Assembly (NCBI RefSeq): GCF_037055325.1
Contig: NZ_CP146373.1
Location: 3,100,001 to 3,164,000, forward strand
DNA: 64,000 nt
Origin: Arachnia propionica
GTDB taxonomy: Bacteria; Actinomycetota; Actinomycetes; Propionibacteriales; Propionibacteriaceae
Reading direction: 5' to 3'
Shown here: in pieces, positions 16,684-26,223 of the stretch
Layout: every line of letters begins with the position of its first letter
Position numbering within the stretch: position 1 is the first letter of the stretch
The notes under the pieces: generated by a model
Database searches by the model: none
The model's input: only the letters and a program-made list of their open reading frames with translations
Told to the model about the DNA's origin: nothing
Made by a program: the position numbers and the translations under genes

Positions 16684-19600
16684 ATGAGCATCCGGATCGT
16701 CCACCGACCCGCCAGAACCACTCCTGCCCTGCAGACGCTGCCGGAGGTGTCGCTGGAATCCCCACCCACCCTCCCGGACGGGAGCGACGGGGCAGGTTCC
16801 GCGGCCCTGCGCATCCTGCCCCTACTAGGCGCCGGCGCCGCGATGACCGTCATGATGTTGTTCCGGCGTTCCAATTTCGCGGTCATCGGTGCGCTCATGA
16901 TGATCGTCACCGTCATCGCCTCGGCCGTCATGATGTTCAGCCAACGAGGCAGGGCGGGCAAGGAACGTCGCGAGAGTCGCGACATCTACATCGAGTATCT
17001 GGAGAAGGAACGCGACAAATTGCGAGCCGACGAAAACAAGCGGCTCATCAACGCCCATCGCATCCATCCAGTTCCCGGAGAACTGCTCAGTATCGTCAGG
17101 TCACCCGACCGATTGTGGGAACGGCGTCGCGGCGACGGAGACTTCCTGAAGCTCAGGCTCGGAATCGGCACGGTCCACTCCCGGGAAGTCAAGGTGCGCT
17201 CCCCCCAGGGTTCAGTCACCCGCAGCGACCCCTTCATGGACAATGAGGTGGAACTGGTCAAGTCGCGTTTCAGCACCACCCCGAGCATGCCCATGCTGGT
17301 CGATCTCGATTCCATCGGCGCGGTCAGCGTCGTCGGAAACCGGGATTTCGTCTCGCGGGTTGCACGACTGCTCACCATGCAGGCAGCAACCTTTCACTCC
17401 CCCGAGGATCTTCAGCTGGCGCTCGTCGTCGATGACGAAAGACGTGAGGAATGGGACTGGTTCTCCTGGTTGCCACAGCTCGCCGCGCAGAACGTCCAAG
17501 GCCCGTTCGGCCCTGGCAGGGTGATCGTGCCGAGTGTCGCACGGCTGCGCAGCGTGCTGGGTCCCGAGCTCGACTCCCGCTCCCCCAGTGCGGCGGAGGC
17601 CCGCCGCGCCATGCTCACCGGCAAGGAGATACAGCACGGGCGCATCCTGGTCCTCGTGGATCAATACGGCCAAGCGGCCACGACCTTCACACCAACGGAT
17701 ACGCAAATCAAGCTGAGCCAGGTCAACACAACGGTCATCTACCTCCTGGACGACCGCAGGGCCGAACCTGACGCGATCACCACGCGGATCAGCGAGGGGA
17801 AGAAACCGGGAAGCTTCGTTGTCGAGAGCTACCCGAAAGCCGACGCAGCCCCCAAGGTCGTCACCGGGACGCTCGACGACCTGACCCAGGACTCGACAAC
17901 CGCGCTGGCCCATCTGCTCAGTCCGCTGCGATTGTCGCCCGACTCCCACGAACACGACGCCGCTCGCAGCGCCATGACTTTCGCCGAGCTGCTAGGGGTC
18001 CCCGACTACAACAACGTTGACTTCTCACGCGCCTGGGCTCCACGAGGAGACACAGGGTTCCTGCGGGTCGCCATCGGGACCGATGACTCCGGTGAACCCG
18101 TGACCCTCGACCTCAAGGAGGCCGCCCAGTACGGCATGGGACCGCATGGCCTGTGCGTCGGCGCAACCGGATCCGGCAAGAGCGAGATGCTGCGCACCCT
18201 GGTGCTAGGTTTGCTGCTCAGCCACGACCCAGAGGACCTGGCGATGGTGCTCGTCGACTACAAGGGCGGCGCCACCTTCGCTCCCTTCGACGGCGCACCC
18301 CAGGTCTCAGGCATCATCACGAACCTGTCCGACGACGCCAGCCTCATCGAGCGCGTCTACGCCAGCCTGTCCGGTGAGGTGCAGCGACGTCAGCAGGTGT
18401 TGCGTGACGCCGGAAACATCGCCGACATCACCACCTACCGGGCGCTGCGCGCCGAACGACCCGAGCTGGGCCTGGCCCCGTTCCCGCACCTGCTGGTCAT
18501 CATCGACGAGTTCGGTGAGCTGCTAACCGCCCGCCCCGACTTCATCGAGTTGTTCCTGTCCATCGGGCGCATCGGACGTTCCATCGGGGTGCACCTGATG
18601 TTGTCCAGCCAGCGGATCGAGAGCGGCAAGCTGCGCGGCCTCGATACCTACCTGTCCTACCGGATCGGCCTGCGAACCCTGTCAGAGAGCGAGTCCCGCA
18701 CCATCCTGGAGACCACCGACGCCTTCCACCTGCCCCCGATTCCCGGGTACGGCTACCTGAAGGTCGACACCACCACCTACACCCGGTTCCGTTCCGGTTT
18801 CGTCTCCGGTCCGTTGCCGGAGGACCCGGACCTCGAACAAAAGGTGGAAGCCCCACCCATCGTGTTCCCGGTTCCCAGCTATCTCGTCACCCGCGCCGAG
18901 GCGGGCGACAGCATGCCTGCGGCAACACGCGTGAGCACAAAGACGACAGGCCCGACGGTTCTCAGCACCGTCATGGACCAGCTCCGGCAACAGAAGCGTG
19001 CCACCCAGCCGATCTGGCTGCCTCCGCTGCCAGCAGCGACCACGTTGGACACCGTCGCCGGCGAACCCCGTCCCACCGATTCCGGGTTGCGGATCCATTC
19101 CAGCGCGCCGTTGCGTTTCCCCATCGGAATCATCGACGACCCGGCCCGGCAGTGGCAGGACACATGGGAGCTGGATCTTCTCGCCTCCGGCGGCCACACC
19201 CAGATCACCGGAGGACCGGGCAGCGGAAAGACGACTCTGCTGCGCACCATCACGGCGTCACTGGCCCTGACTCATTCACCGTCGCTGGTCAGCGTCTACG
19301 TGCTGGATCTGCTCGGATCGTCCCTGCTGAACCTGCGTGACCTGGCCAACGTGGGCGCGGTGGCCGTCCGTGCCGACCGCGAGGTGGTGCGCCGCACCCT
19401 CGAGGAGTTGCGGGGGCTGTTGAACCAGCGTGAGTTGATCTTCCAGCAACTCAGGATCGATTCCCTGGCGACATTGCGCAACATCACCGACGATCCCTCT
19501 CTCAATCTCGCAGAGGTCGTGCTACTCATCGACGGCTATGGACAGCTCTCGGAGGAATTCGAGGAGCTGAACGACATCGTGTTCGACCTGTTGCGTCGCG

Positions 19601-20673
19601 GCGCCGCGCACGGAATCCACGTCATCGCCACCACCACCCGTTGGAACGAGATCCGCCTGGCACAGCAGAGTTTCTTCGGCACCAGAATCGAGTTCAGGCT
19701 GACCGATCCGACGGAGTCCGTGCACGGCAGACGCCTGGCCGAGACCCTGCCCACGGACCGTCCCGGTCGGGCCCTGGTCACGGATGGCCTGTTCACGCAT
19801 GTCGCGCTTCCCAGGATCGATGGGATTGATTCCGCCGAGGACGTCTCCGATGGGTTGCGGCATCTCTCGGAAGCGGTCGCAGCCGGCACGACCGAGCGGG
19901 CCGTACCGGTCAGACTGCTCCCGGCAAACCTCTCCCCTGACGGAGTCGAACTTCCCGAAGGCAAGGCGCTGGTGGCTCTGGGGCTGGACGAAACCGACCT
20001 CTCGACCACGGTGCTGGACATGAACGGGCCCGACAGACACCTCATCATCTTCGGTGACTCTGGGACCGGGCGCACCACGATGCTGCGGCGGGTGATCGCG
20101 GAGCTGGTTCGCACCCACAGCTCCGAGGAGCTGGTTTTCGCGGTCTTCGATCCCCGGCGTTCCCTCACCGGTGTCGTCCCTGAGGGATACCTGGGCGGAA
20201 CCGCCACCAGCGCCGTCCTGGCGCAAAAACTGGTGGCCGCCATCGTGCCGGAGCTGGAGGCCAGGGTGCCGCGCAGCGTCGACGCCTCCGCCGAGGTGGC
20301 TCCTCCGGTTCCACACATCGTTGTCATCATCGACGACTACGACGCCCTGGGGTCGGGAGCCGGCCCCTTCAAGGCGTTGTTGCCATTCGTCCCGATGGGC
20401 AACGAGGTCGGGCTGTCGGTCGTGCTGACCCGGCGGATGACCGGCGCGGGACGCGCCATGTACGACCCCCTGATCAACACCATGCGCGACTCCGGAGCCG
20501 CCGGGTTTATGTTCTCCGGCGACCGTTCCGAGGGCATGCTGTTGGGCAATCAGCGGCCACGCGCGCTACCAATTGGTCGCGCCATGCTGCTGCACTCCGG
20601 ACAGCCGGTGCGGACTGTGCAGATCGTGAACCAACCCGACCAGGCGGCTGCATTCACGGGCGAAGACGGATGA
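16684..20673 (+). CDS. eccC: T7SS FtsK/SpoIIIE ATPase EccC
   Basis: 1329 residues, start ATG four bases after the upstream stop. Two N-terminal hydrophobic segments (about residues 42-85) precede a DUF domain, then three FtsK-type ATPase domains. Domain 1 has GATGSGKSE (K499), Walker B LLVIIDEFGEL, and is the one expected to hydrolyse ATP. Domain 2 has GGPGSGKTT (K849) but its Walker B is LLIDGYG, lacking the catalytic Glu. Domain 3 has GDSGTGRTT, with Arg at residue 1130 in place of the Walker lysine. This matches the known EccC pattern, in which the distal domains bind substrate (EsxB-type signal) and regulate. It is the motor that recognises the Esx-like proteins and effectors encoded on both sides. 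Confidence 0.93.
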   Translation: MSIRIVHRPARTTPALQTLPEVSLESPPTLPDGSDGAGSAALRILPLLGAGAAMTVMMLFRRSNFAVIGALMMIVTVIASAVMMFSQRGRAGKERRESRDIYIEYLEKERDKLRADENKRLINAHRIHPVPGELLSIVRSPDRLWERRRGDGDFLKLRLGIGTVHSREVKVRSPQGSVTRSDPFMDNEVELVKSRFSTTPSMPMLVDLDSIGAVSVVGNRDFVSRVARLLTMQAATFHSPEDLQLALVVDDERREEWDWFSWLPQLAAQNVQGPFGPGRVIVPSVARLRSVLGPELDSRSPSAAEARRAMLTGKEIQHGRILVLVDQYGQAATTFTPTDTQIKLSQVNTTVIYLLDDRRAEPDAITTRISEGKKPGSFVVESYPKADAAPKVVTGTLDDLTQDSTTALAHLLSPLRLSPDSHEHDAARSAMTFAELLGVPDYNNVDFSRAWAPRGDTGFLRVAIGTDDSGEPVTLDLKEAAQYGMGPHGLCVGATGSGKSEMLRTLVLGLLLSHDPEDLAMVLVDYKGGATFAPFDGAPQVSGIITNLSDDASLIERVYASLSGEVQRRQQVLRDAGNIADITTYRALRAERPELGLAPFPHLLVIIDEFGELLTARPDFIELFLSIGRIGRSIGVHLMLSSQRIESGKLRGLDTYLSYRIGLRTLSESESRTILETTDAFHLPPIPGYGYLKVDTTTYTRFRSGFVSGPLPEDPDLEQKVEAPPIVFPVPSYLVTRAEAGDSMPAATRVSTKTTGPTVLSTVMDQLRQQKRATQPIWLPPLPAATTLDTVAGEPRPTDSGLRIHSSAPLRFPIGIIDDPARQWQDTWELDLLASGGHTQITGGPGSGKTTLLRTITASLALTHSPSLVSVYVLDLLGSSLLNLRDLANVGAVAVRADREVVRRTLEELRGLLNQRELIFQQLRIDSLATLRNITDDPSLNLAEVVLLIDGYGQLSEEFEELNDIVFDLLRRGAAHGIHVIATTTRWNEIRLAQQSFFGTRIEFRLTDPTESVHGRRLAETLPTDRPGRALVTDGLFTHVALPRIDGIDSAEDVSDGLRHLSEAVAAGTTERAVPVRLLPANLSPDGVELPEGKALVALGLDETDLSTTVLDMNGPDRHLIIFGDSGTGRTTMLRRVIAELVRTHSSEELVFAVFDPRRSLTGVVPEGYLGGTATSAVLAQKLVAAIVPELEARVPRSVDASAEVAPPVPHIVVIIDDYDALGSGAGPFKALLPFVPMGNEVGLSVVLTRRMTGAGRAMYDPLINTMRDSGAAGFMFSGDRSEGMLLGNQRPRALPIGRAMLLHSGQPVRTVQIVNQPDQAAAFTGEDG

Positions 20674-20732
20674 TCAGGGAATCAGCGTGGCTGTTCCGCC
20701 GGACCACGATCCCCGAGCCGCCCGGCCACGGA

Positions 20733-21155
20733 CTACGTTTCCATTCCCTGCGGGTGTTTGAAGAGCAGGCACATCGCCTCCGCTTCTTCCCCAATGCTCA
20801 CGCGGACCTCGTATTCTCCCGCCTGAAGGTCCGTCACGTCCCATTGGCGCATGTCAAATGCCAGGGTGATGCGCACCTCCTCGTCCTCGCCCGCATCCTC
20901 GAAAGCCTCCATGGGCGGTGGCAGAACGCGCAACAGTTCGTTTCGGTAGTTCGGACCGCTCACCTCGACGACCAGGTCTGAAGCGCAGAACTGGGTAGGC
21001 GTGCCATGGATGAAGCCCGCGAGATACAGGGGCGCTCCGGGCACGTGTGTGTTGGTTCCAGCACCCACGATCGTGAGCAGCCCGTTTGCCTCCTGAGCGA
21101 ACGAGCACAGATGCAGGACGAACTTCACCTGCTTCTCAGACCGGGACACTGTCAT
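20733..21155 (-). CDS. DUF6941-like protein linked to a toxin-antitoxin pair
   Basis: 140 residues from the ATG at 21155 (MTVSRSEKQVKFVLHLCSFAQEANGLLTIVGAG). The pattern of a beta strand, LC.FA.E..G.L.I.G, and mid-protein V.L.F.......D... .. .. is that of DUF6941, a small cytoplasmic beta-rich domain of unknown function. It overlaps the upstream antitoxin-like gene by 20 bases, so it belongs to the same operon. No membrane segment. An upstream in-frame extension exists but reads through the antitoxin gene in another frame and is not used here. Confidence 0.6.
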   Translation of the reverse strand: MTVSRSEKQVKFVLHLCSFAQEANGLLTIVGAGTNTHVPGAPLYLAGFIHGTPTQFCASDLVVEVSGPNYRNELLRVLPPPMEAFEDAGEDEEVRITLAFDMRQWDVTDLQAGEYEVRVSIGEEAEAMCLLFKHPQGMET

Positions 21156-21696
21156 ACCTGTACGGCCGCGTGGTGGCCATGAGTGGTTCTCCCTGCCGGA
21201 CGATGGTCGGGCGATGATCCGCGGGGCGCCTCGGGTCAAGGGATGTGGCAAGCCATTCGTTGATCCATGCCACCTCCCCCTCCGTCGGGACGTCCCAGTC
21301 ATCGTGTTGATGCCCCTTGGCCCGCAGCCATTCGTTGACGAGCTGCCACTGCCACAACGGCGAGCTGTCGGTGAAGCAGTGGGGCTCCGGAAACTCGTTG
21401 TCCCCCCGGTTGTTCACCCATTTCGACACGGCCTGCTTGGACACACCCGCCCTGCGATGGATGTCTGCCATAGTGACCAGCTCCGGCATGACCGAGCGTA
21501 CGCTCACACCGCTGAGTCGCATGTGTTCGGCCATAGCCTTGGCCGCTTCGACGGCATTGGCCGCGGAGTCCTCGCCCTCGATCACGGTCTTACCGCACCG
21601 TCGCGAGACGGCGAAACGCCCGTCGGACAGCAATGCTTCCTCAACGTCCTGACGTACGTCCTCAACCAGAAACTTCACAACATAGTCACGCTGCAT
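21136..21696 (-). CDS. HTH-containing HicB-like antitoxin/regulator
   Basis: 186 residues from the ATG at 21696, preceded by AGGAGAAG; an in-frame upstream start adds 16 residues without a ribosome site. Residues 1-75 look like a small alpha/beta domain (MQRDYVVKFLVEDVRQDVEEALLSDGRFAVS). Residues 88-108 are a helix-turn-helix: MADIHRRAGVSKQAVSKWV. It is 68 bases after the HicA-like gene and overlaps the DUF6941 gene. HicB-type antitoxins bind the promoter through such an HTH. The HicB assignment is from layout only. Confidence 0.55.
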   Translation of the reverse strand: MQRDYVVKFLVEDVRQDVEEALLSDGRFAVSRRCGKTVIEGEDSAANAVEAAKAMAEHMRLSGVSVRSVMPELVTMADIHRRAGVSKQAVSKWVNNRGDNEFPEPHCFTDSSPLWQWQLVNEWLRAKGHQHDDWDVPTEGEVAWINEWLATSLDPRRPADHRPTIVRQGEPLMATTRPYRYDSVPV

Positions 21697-21764
21697 CAGC
21701 TTCTCCTGTCCTTGGCTGTCAATTCCACACCCAGCGGTTGACAACAGTCAACCCTACCTCTCAA

Positions 21765-22040
21765 TCAATCAGTTCCGGAATCCACCTCATGGACACAGCT
21801 CTCCAAAAAGCGACGGAGACGTTTCGCCTCATTGCCATCGCTGCGCGGGGTCCCGGCCACCGAGCGCGTACACCCATCCCGCGTGGAGCGAGGGCAGAAT
21901 ATTTTGACGCCATGGCCTAATTTGCACACCCGCCACCCCCGGTCCAGCGCCGCACGCAGCGCCTTCAGTGTCTCCGGGTACCCCTTGTACATCTTGCGGA
22001 GAGCTGCCGCATCAAGTTCTTTACCATCTCCCATGGTCAT
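21765..22040 (-). CDS. HicA-like small protein (candidate mRNA-cleaving toxin)
   Basis: 91 residues. ALRAALDRGWRVCKLGHGVKIFCP, with the central H-G of the dsRBD-like HicA strand, and SVAGTPRSDGNEAKRLRRFL near the end reproduce the actinobacterial HicA-like layout (G-W..., K.GH.K, GTPs......R..L). HicA proteins are ribosome-independent RNases that need the catalytic His. ATG at 22040, or an internal ATG at 22034. First gene of a three-gene minus-strand group. HicA remains a hypothesis without a search. Confidence 0.5.
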   Translation of the reverse strand: MTMGDGKELDAAALRKMYKGYPETLKALRAALDRGWRVCKLGHGVKIFCPRSTRDGCTRSVAGTPRSDGNEAKRLRRFLESCVHEVDSGTD

Positions 22041-22213
22041 CCGCCGGCTCTGGGTTTGCAGCGTAAGGGCAGGGCGACACGACGCATGGTTCTCCCTCGG
22101 GAATCAAACCGTTTGGATGACAGCAGAGTAGCCCTACTCGTCCAGCTCGATCTCCTCCCCGGATCCGAACGGCACCCAAGAAGGTCTTCGTTGAGAGTTT
22201 TCTCACACGGCGG

Positions 22214-23947
22214 TTACTGGTAGCCGTCGATCAGGGCCGCTGCGATCTCGGACCACGCCTCCCTGGTGCGGGGGTGGACCCGCTCCAAGCTGATGCGGTC
22301 GCCGTCGGCGACGGTCTGGTCGTTCGGCACCACAAACACCTGCCGGCTGTGGCTTGCCAGGTGGGTGCGCACCATGTCCTTCTGCACCCGGATGGACACG
22401 TTGTCTTTGTCGGTGAGGACGATGATCGCCTCCTGGGCCAGCTTCTCGTAGCCGTGGCTCGCGAGCCAGTCGACAGTACTGACGGCCCGTTTGACACCGG
22501 AGAAGGCGTAGCCGGTGGCGATCACCACACTGTCGGCCTTGGCGAGGATCCCACTCATGGCGTTGTGGGTCACTCCGGTGCCGCAGTCAGTGAGAATCAC
22601 GGAGAAGAAGTTCTGCACGAGCTCGTGAACGCGCCGGTAACCGTCGGCGGTGAGACTGTCCGAGACCGCCGGGTCCTGCTCGCCCGCGACGACGTGCAGC
22701 CTGTCGACCTGCGTGATGTAACCGGACAGGTCCGTCCACGTCTTGACCCGCGGAATGTCGCCCACCAGGTCGGTGATGCTGCGCGGCCGCAGCCGCAGCA
22801 TCTCGTCCTCACCGAGCAGTCGTTCGGCCAGGTCACCCGAATCCGGGTCGGCGTCGATGGCGATGGGAGGCACGCCCCGCGCCTGGGCGAGAGCCAGGCC
22901 CACCCCGACCGCCGTCGAAGTCTTGCCGATGCCCCCCTTGAAGGAGAGGAACACCGTGCTGTAGGGGCGTTCCAGCGACCGGGAGATGCGGGAGTCCCGT
23001 TCCGCAAGACGGATCTGGGTCTGGCTGGGACCGAAGTTCACACGCCCCGACGTCAGCCGGTACATCGCGCCGCGGATTCCTCCCTGCGGCACGGCCTTAG
23101 GGGGACGCACGAGCAGTGACGACGGCGCCGCATCCGGCACGGCGAGGGCCTGCGATGTCGGCACGTTCATGAAGATCGACCGGAACGGCACGTCCGGGGA
23201 AGCCCCGGACGGGGAGATCTCCTGTGGTTTCGGCCTCGGGGTTTCCTGATTCGGCGGGGGACCACTCGGTTTCTGCGGCCTGTCCTGAGGTTTCGGTCTC
23301 GGGGCCCCCTGGGGCTGCGGGGCCTGCCTCGGTGGAGTCGGCGGAATCGCGCGCGGCGACGCCTTGGGCGGCACCGGCGGCCTGGGTCCCTCCAGCTGTC
23401 GGGGAGGTCCCGAGCGGCCGGAAGCGGTCGCCTGCCGGGGAGGTTCGGGGGGCGGGGGAGCATCCGGCGGCACCGGGGAGATGCTGCTCTCCTGCGGTTC
23501 GGGCATTCGCGCCCGCGCAGGAGAGACCGAGATTCTGGGGCTGGAGGGCTGTGACTCCGGCTTGGCTAGAGCCCGGGCGGGCGACGGCTCCACCGAGGGT
23601 TCGGAGGCCTCGTTCTCGGTTTCCGTTTGCGGGGCGGGGGCACGTCGCGGCTTCGGCAGGGCCGCCCTGCTGGGGGCCGAGCGCCTGGTGTTGTTGGCCA
23701 TCGCCGCAGGCGGCTGCGCCGCGGCTGCCTGCCCATCGGCATCCACCGTGAACCACGACACCCGACCGCCCCGGGTCTCGTCCACACCGCGGGCAAGAAC
23801 AGGACGCCCGGCTTGGCGCGCCTCGGCAGCGAGGTGCTGGAAGACCGACGAATAGACGTTGCTGGGCACCACCATCTCGACCTGCACCCCATTGACAGTC
23901 GCATCACTTCTACCCGTGATGATGACGTCCCAGTAGGGCGACTTCAT
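22214..23947 (-). CDS. MinD/ParA-like ATPase of the T7SS locus (EspI-like), copy 2
   Basis: 577 residues, beginning MKSPYWDVIITGRSDATVNG, with the same three-part plan as the 12291 protein: N-terminal domain to about 75, a longer Pro/Arg-rich linker (75-320), and a deviant-Walker ATPase with FKGGIGKTST (K337, K342), AIDADPDSGDLAERLLG and VILTDCGTGVTH. The ATPase regions of the two copies are closely similar; the linkers are not. ACAGGAAGGAAA precedes the ATG. The promoter at 24008-24036 is almost the same as the one before copy 1, so the pair are duplicates with shared regulation. Copy 2 is not next to another T7SS gene on its downstream side. Confidence 0.8.
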   Translation of the reverse strand: MKSPYWDVIITGRSDATVNGVQVEMVVPSNVYSSVFQHLAAEARQAGRPVLARGVDETRGGRVSWFTVDADGQAAAAQPPAAMANNTRRSAPSRAALPKPRRAPAPQTETENEASEPSVEPSPARALAKPESQPSSPRISVSPARARMPEPQESSISPVPPDAPPPPEPPRQATASGRSGPPRQLEGPRPPVPPKASPRAIPPTPPRQAPQPQGAPRPKPQDRPQKPSGPPPNQETPRPKPQEISPSGASPDVPFRSIFMNVPTSQALAVPDAAPSSLLVRPPKAVPQGGIRGAMYRLTSGRVNFGPSQTQIRLAERDSRISRSLERPYSTVFLSFKGGIGKTSTAVGVGLALAQARGVPPIAIDADPDSGDLAERLLGEDEMLRLRPRSITDLVGDIPRVKTWTDLSGYITQVDRLHVVAGEQDPAVSDSLTADGYRRVHELVQNFFSVILTDCGTGVTHNAMSGILAKADSVVIATGYAFSGVKRAVSTVDWLASHGYEKLAQEAIIVLTDKDNVSIRVQKDMVRTHLASHSRQVFVVPNDQTVADGDRISLERVHPRTREAWSEIAAALIDGYQ

Positions 23948-24007
23948 GGGTTTCCTTCCTGTCGAGAGAGTTTCGCCTGACCTAAAGTCAATGCCCGAAC
24001 AGTAACT

Positions 24008-24036
24008 AGGCTAGCCCTTGCGGAGAACCAGCCCAA
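24008..24036 (-). promoter_or_regulatory. Sigma70-type promoter for MinD-like copy 2
   Basis: Minus strand: TTGGGC (24031-24036), 17-base spacer, TAGCCT (24008-24013), then TAGTTACTG. Matches the copy 1 promoter base for base in both hexamers and spacing. Confidence 0.72.
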
Positions 24037-24240
24037 TCTGCTAGTCCCGCGCCTGCGCGCCGTGTCTTTCGTCGGAAGCATGAAGCTACTATGGCTACGC
24101 CCTTCACCGACAGCCGACATCCCCGCGACGATGCCGCCTCGGTTTGGATTCTACGGTCGCCACAGCCGCCTCGACGACAAACCCCCTAGTCAGCAGGCTT
24201 CTCCGGGATCGCGACACAACAGTCCCCCCGACCAAAAGGA

Positions 24241-24279
24241 GGACAGGACCCCGACACGATCGTGTCAAGGGCCCTGTCC
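24241..24279 (-). terminator. Terminator of adhesin A1
   Basis: Interrupted stem GGACAGG ... CCTGTCC with inner GACAC-GATC-GTGTC; the minus strand continues with CCTTTTGG. It lies 24 bases after the adhesin stop, leaving no room for a C-terminal membrane anchor. Other bases between 24037 and 24302 show no gene. Confidence 0.72.
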
Positions 24280-24302
24280 ATTTCGCGAGATTGACGCGTA
24301 CC

Positions 24303-26036
24303 TCAGATGCCGGTTCTCGGCAGACCGGGTTTCACGACCTTCCCGCACGCGGGTATCGCAACCGTCCGAGTGAACACGAAGGAACCATTCTCCGCAGCAG
24401 CCCATCCTTCCGGCAGGTTCTGTCCATCAATGGTTCTGCCCGCCTCAGCAGTTGCGGTGACCTGGATCGTCGCGCTGTTTCCGTTCTTGGTGACCCTCGG
24501 CTCGGAGTAGACGATCCCCGCGGTGGGAGTGATCTTGACCGTCGGTTCTGTCGGCTCGGTACCACTCACGGGGCACGTCCCGGGCTTCACCTCGACCGCC
24601 CCCAGGGTCACAGCGACTGTTTCTGGGGCCGGAGTCGGAGTCGGACTCAGGGCCGGGTTATCGCTCGCGACGGCATCCGCCGAGTTGGTGAGGGTCACCT
24701 CGCGGGTTTTCAAGCCCTCAACCGTCACCTGGGCACTGTTCGCGTCCGGGGCGTTATCGGCCACGCCGTCTCCGGAGAAAGCAGGATCACCGAATTTGAA
24801 CCCTGCCACAGAGGGCACCTTCTCCGTGAGCGTCACAACGACCCCATCGGGGACGTTGTTGAGGGGTTCCATGGTCCCGTCACCTTTCAGCGACAATTCG
24901 CCACTGCGGGTGTCACCCTTGTACTGGTAGGACCAGGACACCGGGTAGGTGGTCGCCGGATCGACCTTTTCGCCGGTGACCACTTTCTTCAGCTCGAGGT
25001 GTCCGACGATCGCGCCGGTCCCGACGCCTGCGCCCGACTGATTCTTCTCGGCGTTGGCAACGAGCAGCTCGCCGTCCACGGTGGCCCGGTTCATGTACTT
25101 GCCCCCGACGGGGATCTCCCCGCCGGTCTTCAGTTCCAGATCGAGCACGTAGATCCGGTCGGCTTGGAAGTTCTGACCCTTGTTGTCGAGGGTGACCTTC
25201 ACCTGATCCTTGTCATCATCAACGGCAACCGCAGCCGACGGCACACTGGAGGCATCCAGGTCATGGCGGCACGCCGCGCTGCTAAGCTCTCCCCAGCACT
25301 CCGGCGTCGCGGGGACCCAGAAGACCTTGGGGTACCCCTCCGACATGGTCAGAGTGGCGCCTTCCTGTCCGTACTCGTCGACGATGGTCGCTTCGGATTT
25401 CCCGGAGATCTTGGAACCGGGGATCACGACGCGCCAATACACGGCTGTCCGATCAGTCCCGGGGAACCACCCGGATTTGCTGGTCTCGGTCGGAAGGATG
25501 GGGCTGTATCCGATCTCCTGCTGTCCTTCAGGAAGCGGAACCTGAACCTTCACCCCGTTACTAGTTTCAAATTCAAGCGAGCTGGCCTTCGTCGTCTCCT
25601 TCACCTGAGTCTTCACCCAGAACGATCCGTTAACGTCGTGTTTGTTTTCAACATTCTTGTTGAGAGTGCAGACGACCTCACTGAGAGCGGCTTCGCAGCC
25701 CCCGTAGGTGACCGATTCATCATCCTCATCCTTGAGGTCGAAGACACCCTCGAACGCCCCAAGTTCCTTGGGCAGCACGAGCTTGAAGGTGTCACCGGCC
25801 TTCGCCGCACCGTCCGGGATGCGCCATTGCGCAGCGACCCGGGCAACACTCCACTTGTAGAGCGCCGGCTCCTCATCGGTCAGTTTCGTGATCTCGATGC
25901 TGGAAGTATCGATCGCCGGGATTTCAGCCGCCCCAGCCTCGGAACTCGTGACAACAACCCCGGACAGCCCGAGCAGGGACGCGAAGAAGAAAGCCAACGG
26001 CCTTCCTAATCCGCGAACTTTAGGTGTTTTCAACAT
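24303..26036 (-). CDS. Secreted adhesin A1 with DUF5979 domain and terminal LPRTG
   Basis: 577 residues. Signal peptide residues 1-36 (LAFFFASLLGLSGVVVTSSEAGA). Residues 38-330 are an SdrG-like/adhesin beta-rich region with WRIPDGAAKAGDTFKLVLP. Residues 335-450 match DUF5979 (LELKKVVTGEKVDPATTYPVSW, VTLTEKVP.V.GF.FGDP.F). One repeat of about 90 residues with two Cys follows a Pro/Thr linker. The last residues are KPGLPRTGI, so the sortase-type motif is at the very end with no hydrophobic anchor or basic tail. TAAGGAGGGGAA precedes the ATG. Likely a secreted surface adhesin. It is a paralog of the proteins at 31621 and 34830 with fewer repeats. Confidence 0.82.
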   Translation of the reverse strand: MLKTPKVRGLGRPLAFFFASLLGLSGVVVTSSEAGAAEIPAIDTSSIEITKLTDEEPALYKWSVARVAAQWRIPDGAAKAGDTFKLVLPKELGAFEGVFDLKDEDDESVTYGGCEAALSEVVCTLNKNVENKHDVNGSFWVKTQVKETTKASSLEFETSNGVKVQVPLPEGQQEIGYSPILPTETSKSGWFPGTDRTAVYWRVVIPGSKISGKSEATIVDEYGQEGATLTMSEGYPKVFWVPATPECWGELSSAACRHDLDASSVPSAAVAVDDDKDQVKVTLDNKGQNFQADRIYVLDLELKTGGEIPVGGKYMNRATVDGELLVANAEKNQSGAGVGTGAIVGHLELKKVVTGEKVDPATTYPVSWSYQYKGDTRSGELSLKGDGTMEPLNNVPDGVVVTLTEKVPSVAGFKFGDPAFSGDGVADNAPDANSAQVTVEGLKTREVTLTNSADAVASDNPALSPTPTPAPETVAVTLGAVEVKPGTCPVSGTEPTEPTVKITPTAGIVYSEPRVTKNGNSATIQVTATAEAGRTIDGQNLPEGWAAAENGSFVFTRTVAIPACGKVVKPGLPRTGI

Positions 26037-26063
26037 TTCCCCTCCTTACGCCACGGAAGTCTA
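26037..26063 (-). promoter_or_regulatory. -10 element and ribosome site of adhesin A1
   Basis: Minus strand TAGACT (26058-26063), then a 21-base leader including TAAGGAGGGG before ATG. The leader matches that of adhesin A2 (34525-34550) in order and sequence; a convincing -35 is not seen. Confidence 0.5.
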
Positions 26064-26223
26064 TGCCCTCACCCCCTTCCTGAGGAGCAACACAACAGAC
26101 AGTGCACAAGATTGACACTCGTCACGGCGAAAGCACCGATCGGCCAGCCCATCGGCATGCACTAGTGCCTTTCGTTACTTTCCTTTCGGCGCATGGGGCG
26201 GCAATGATGTGGCCAAACCCCGG

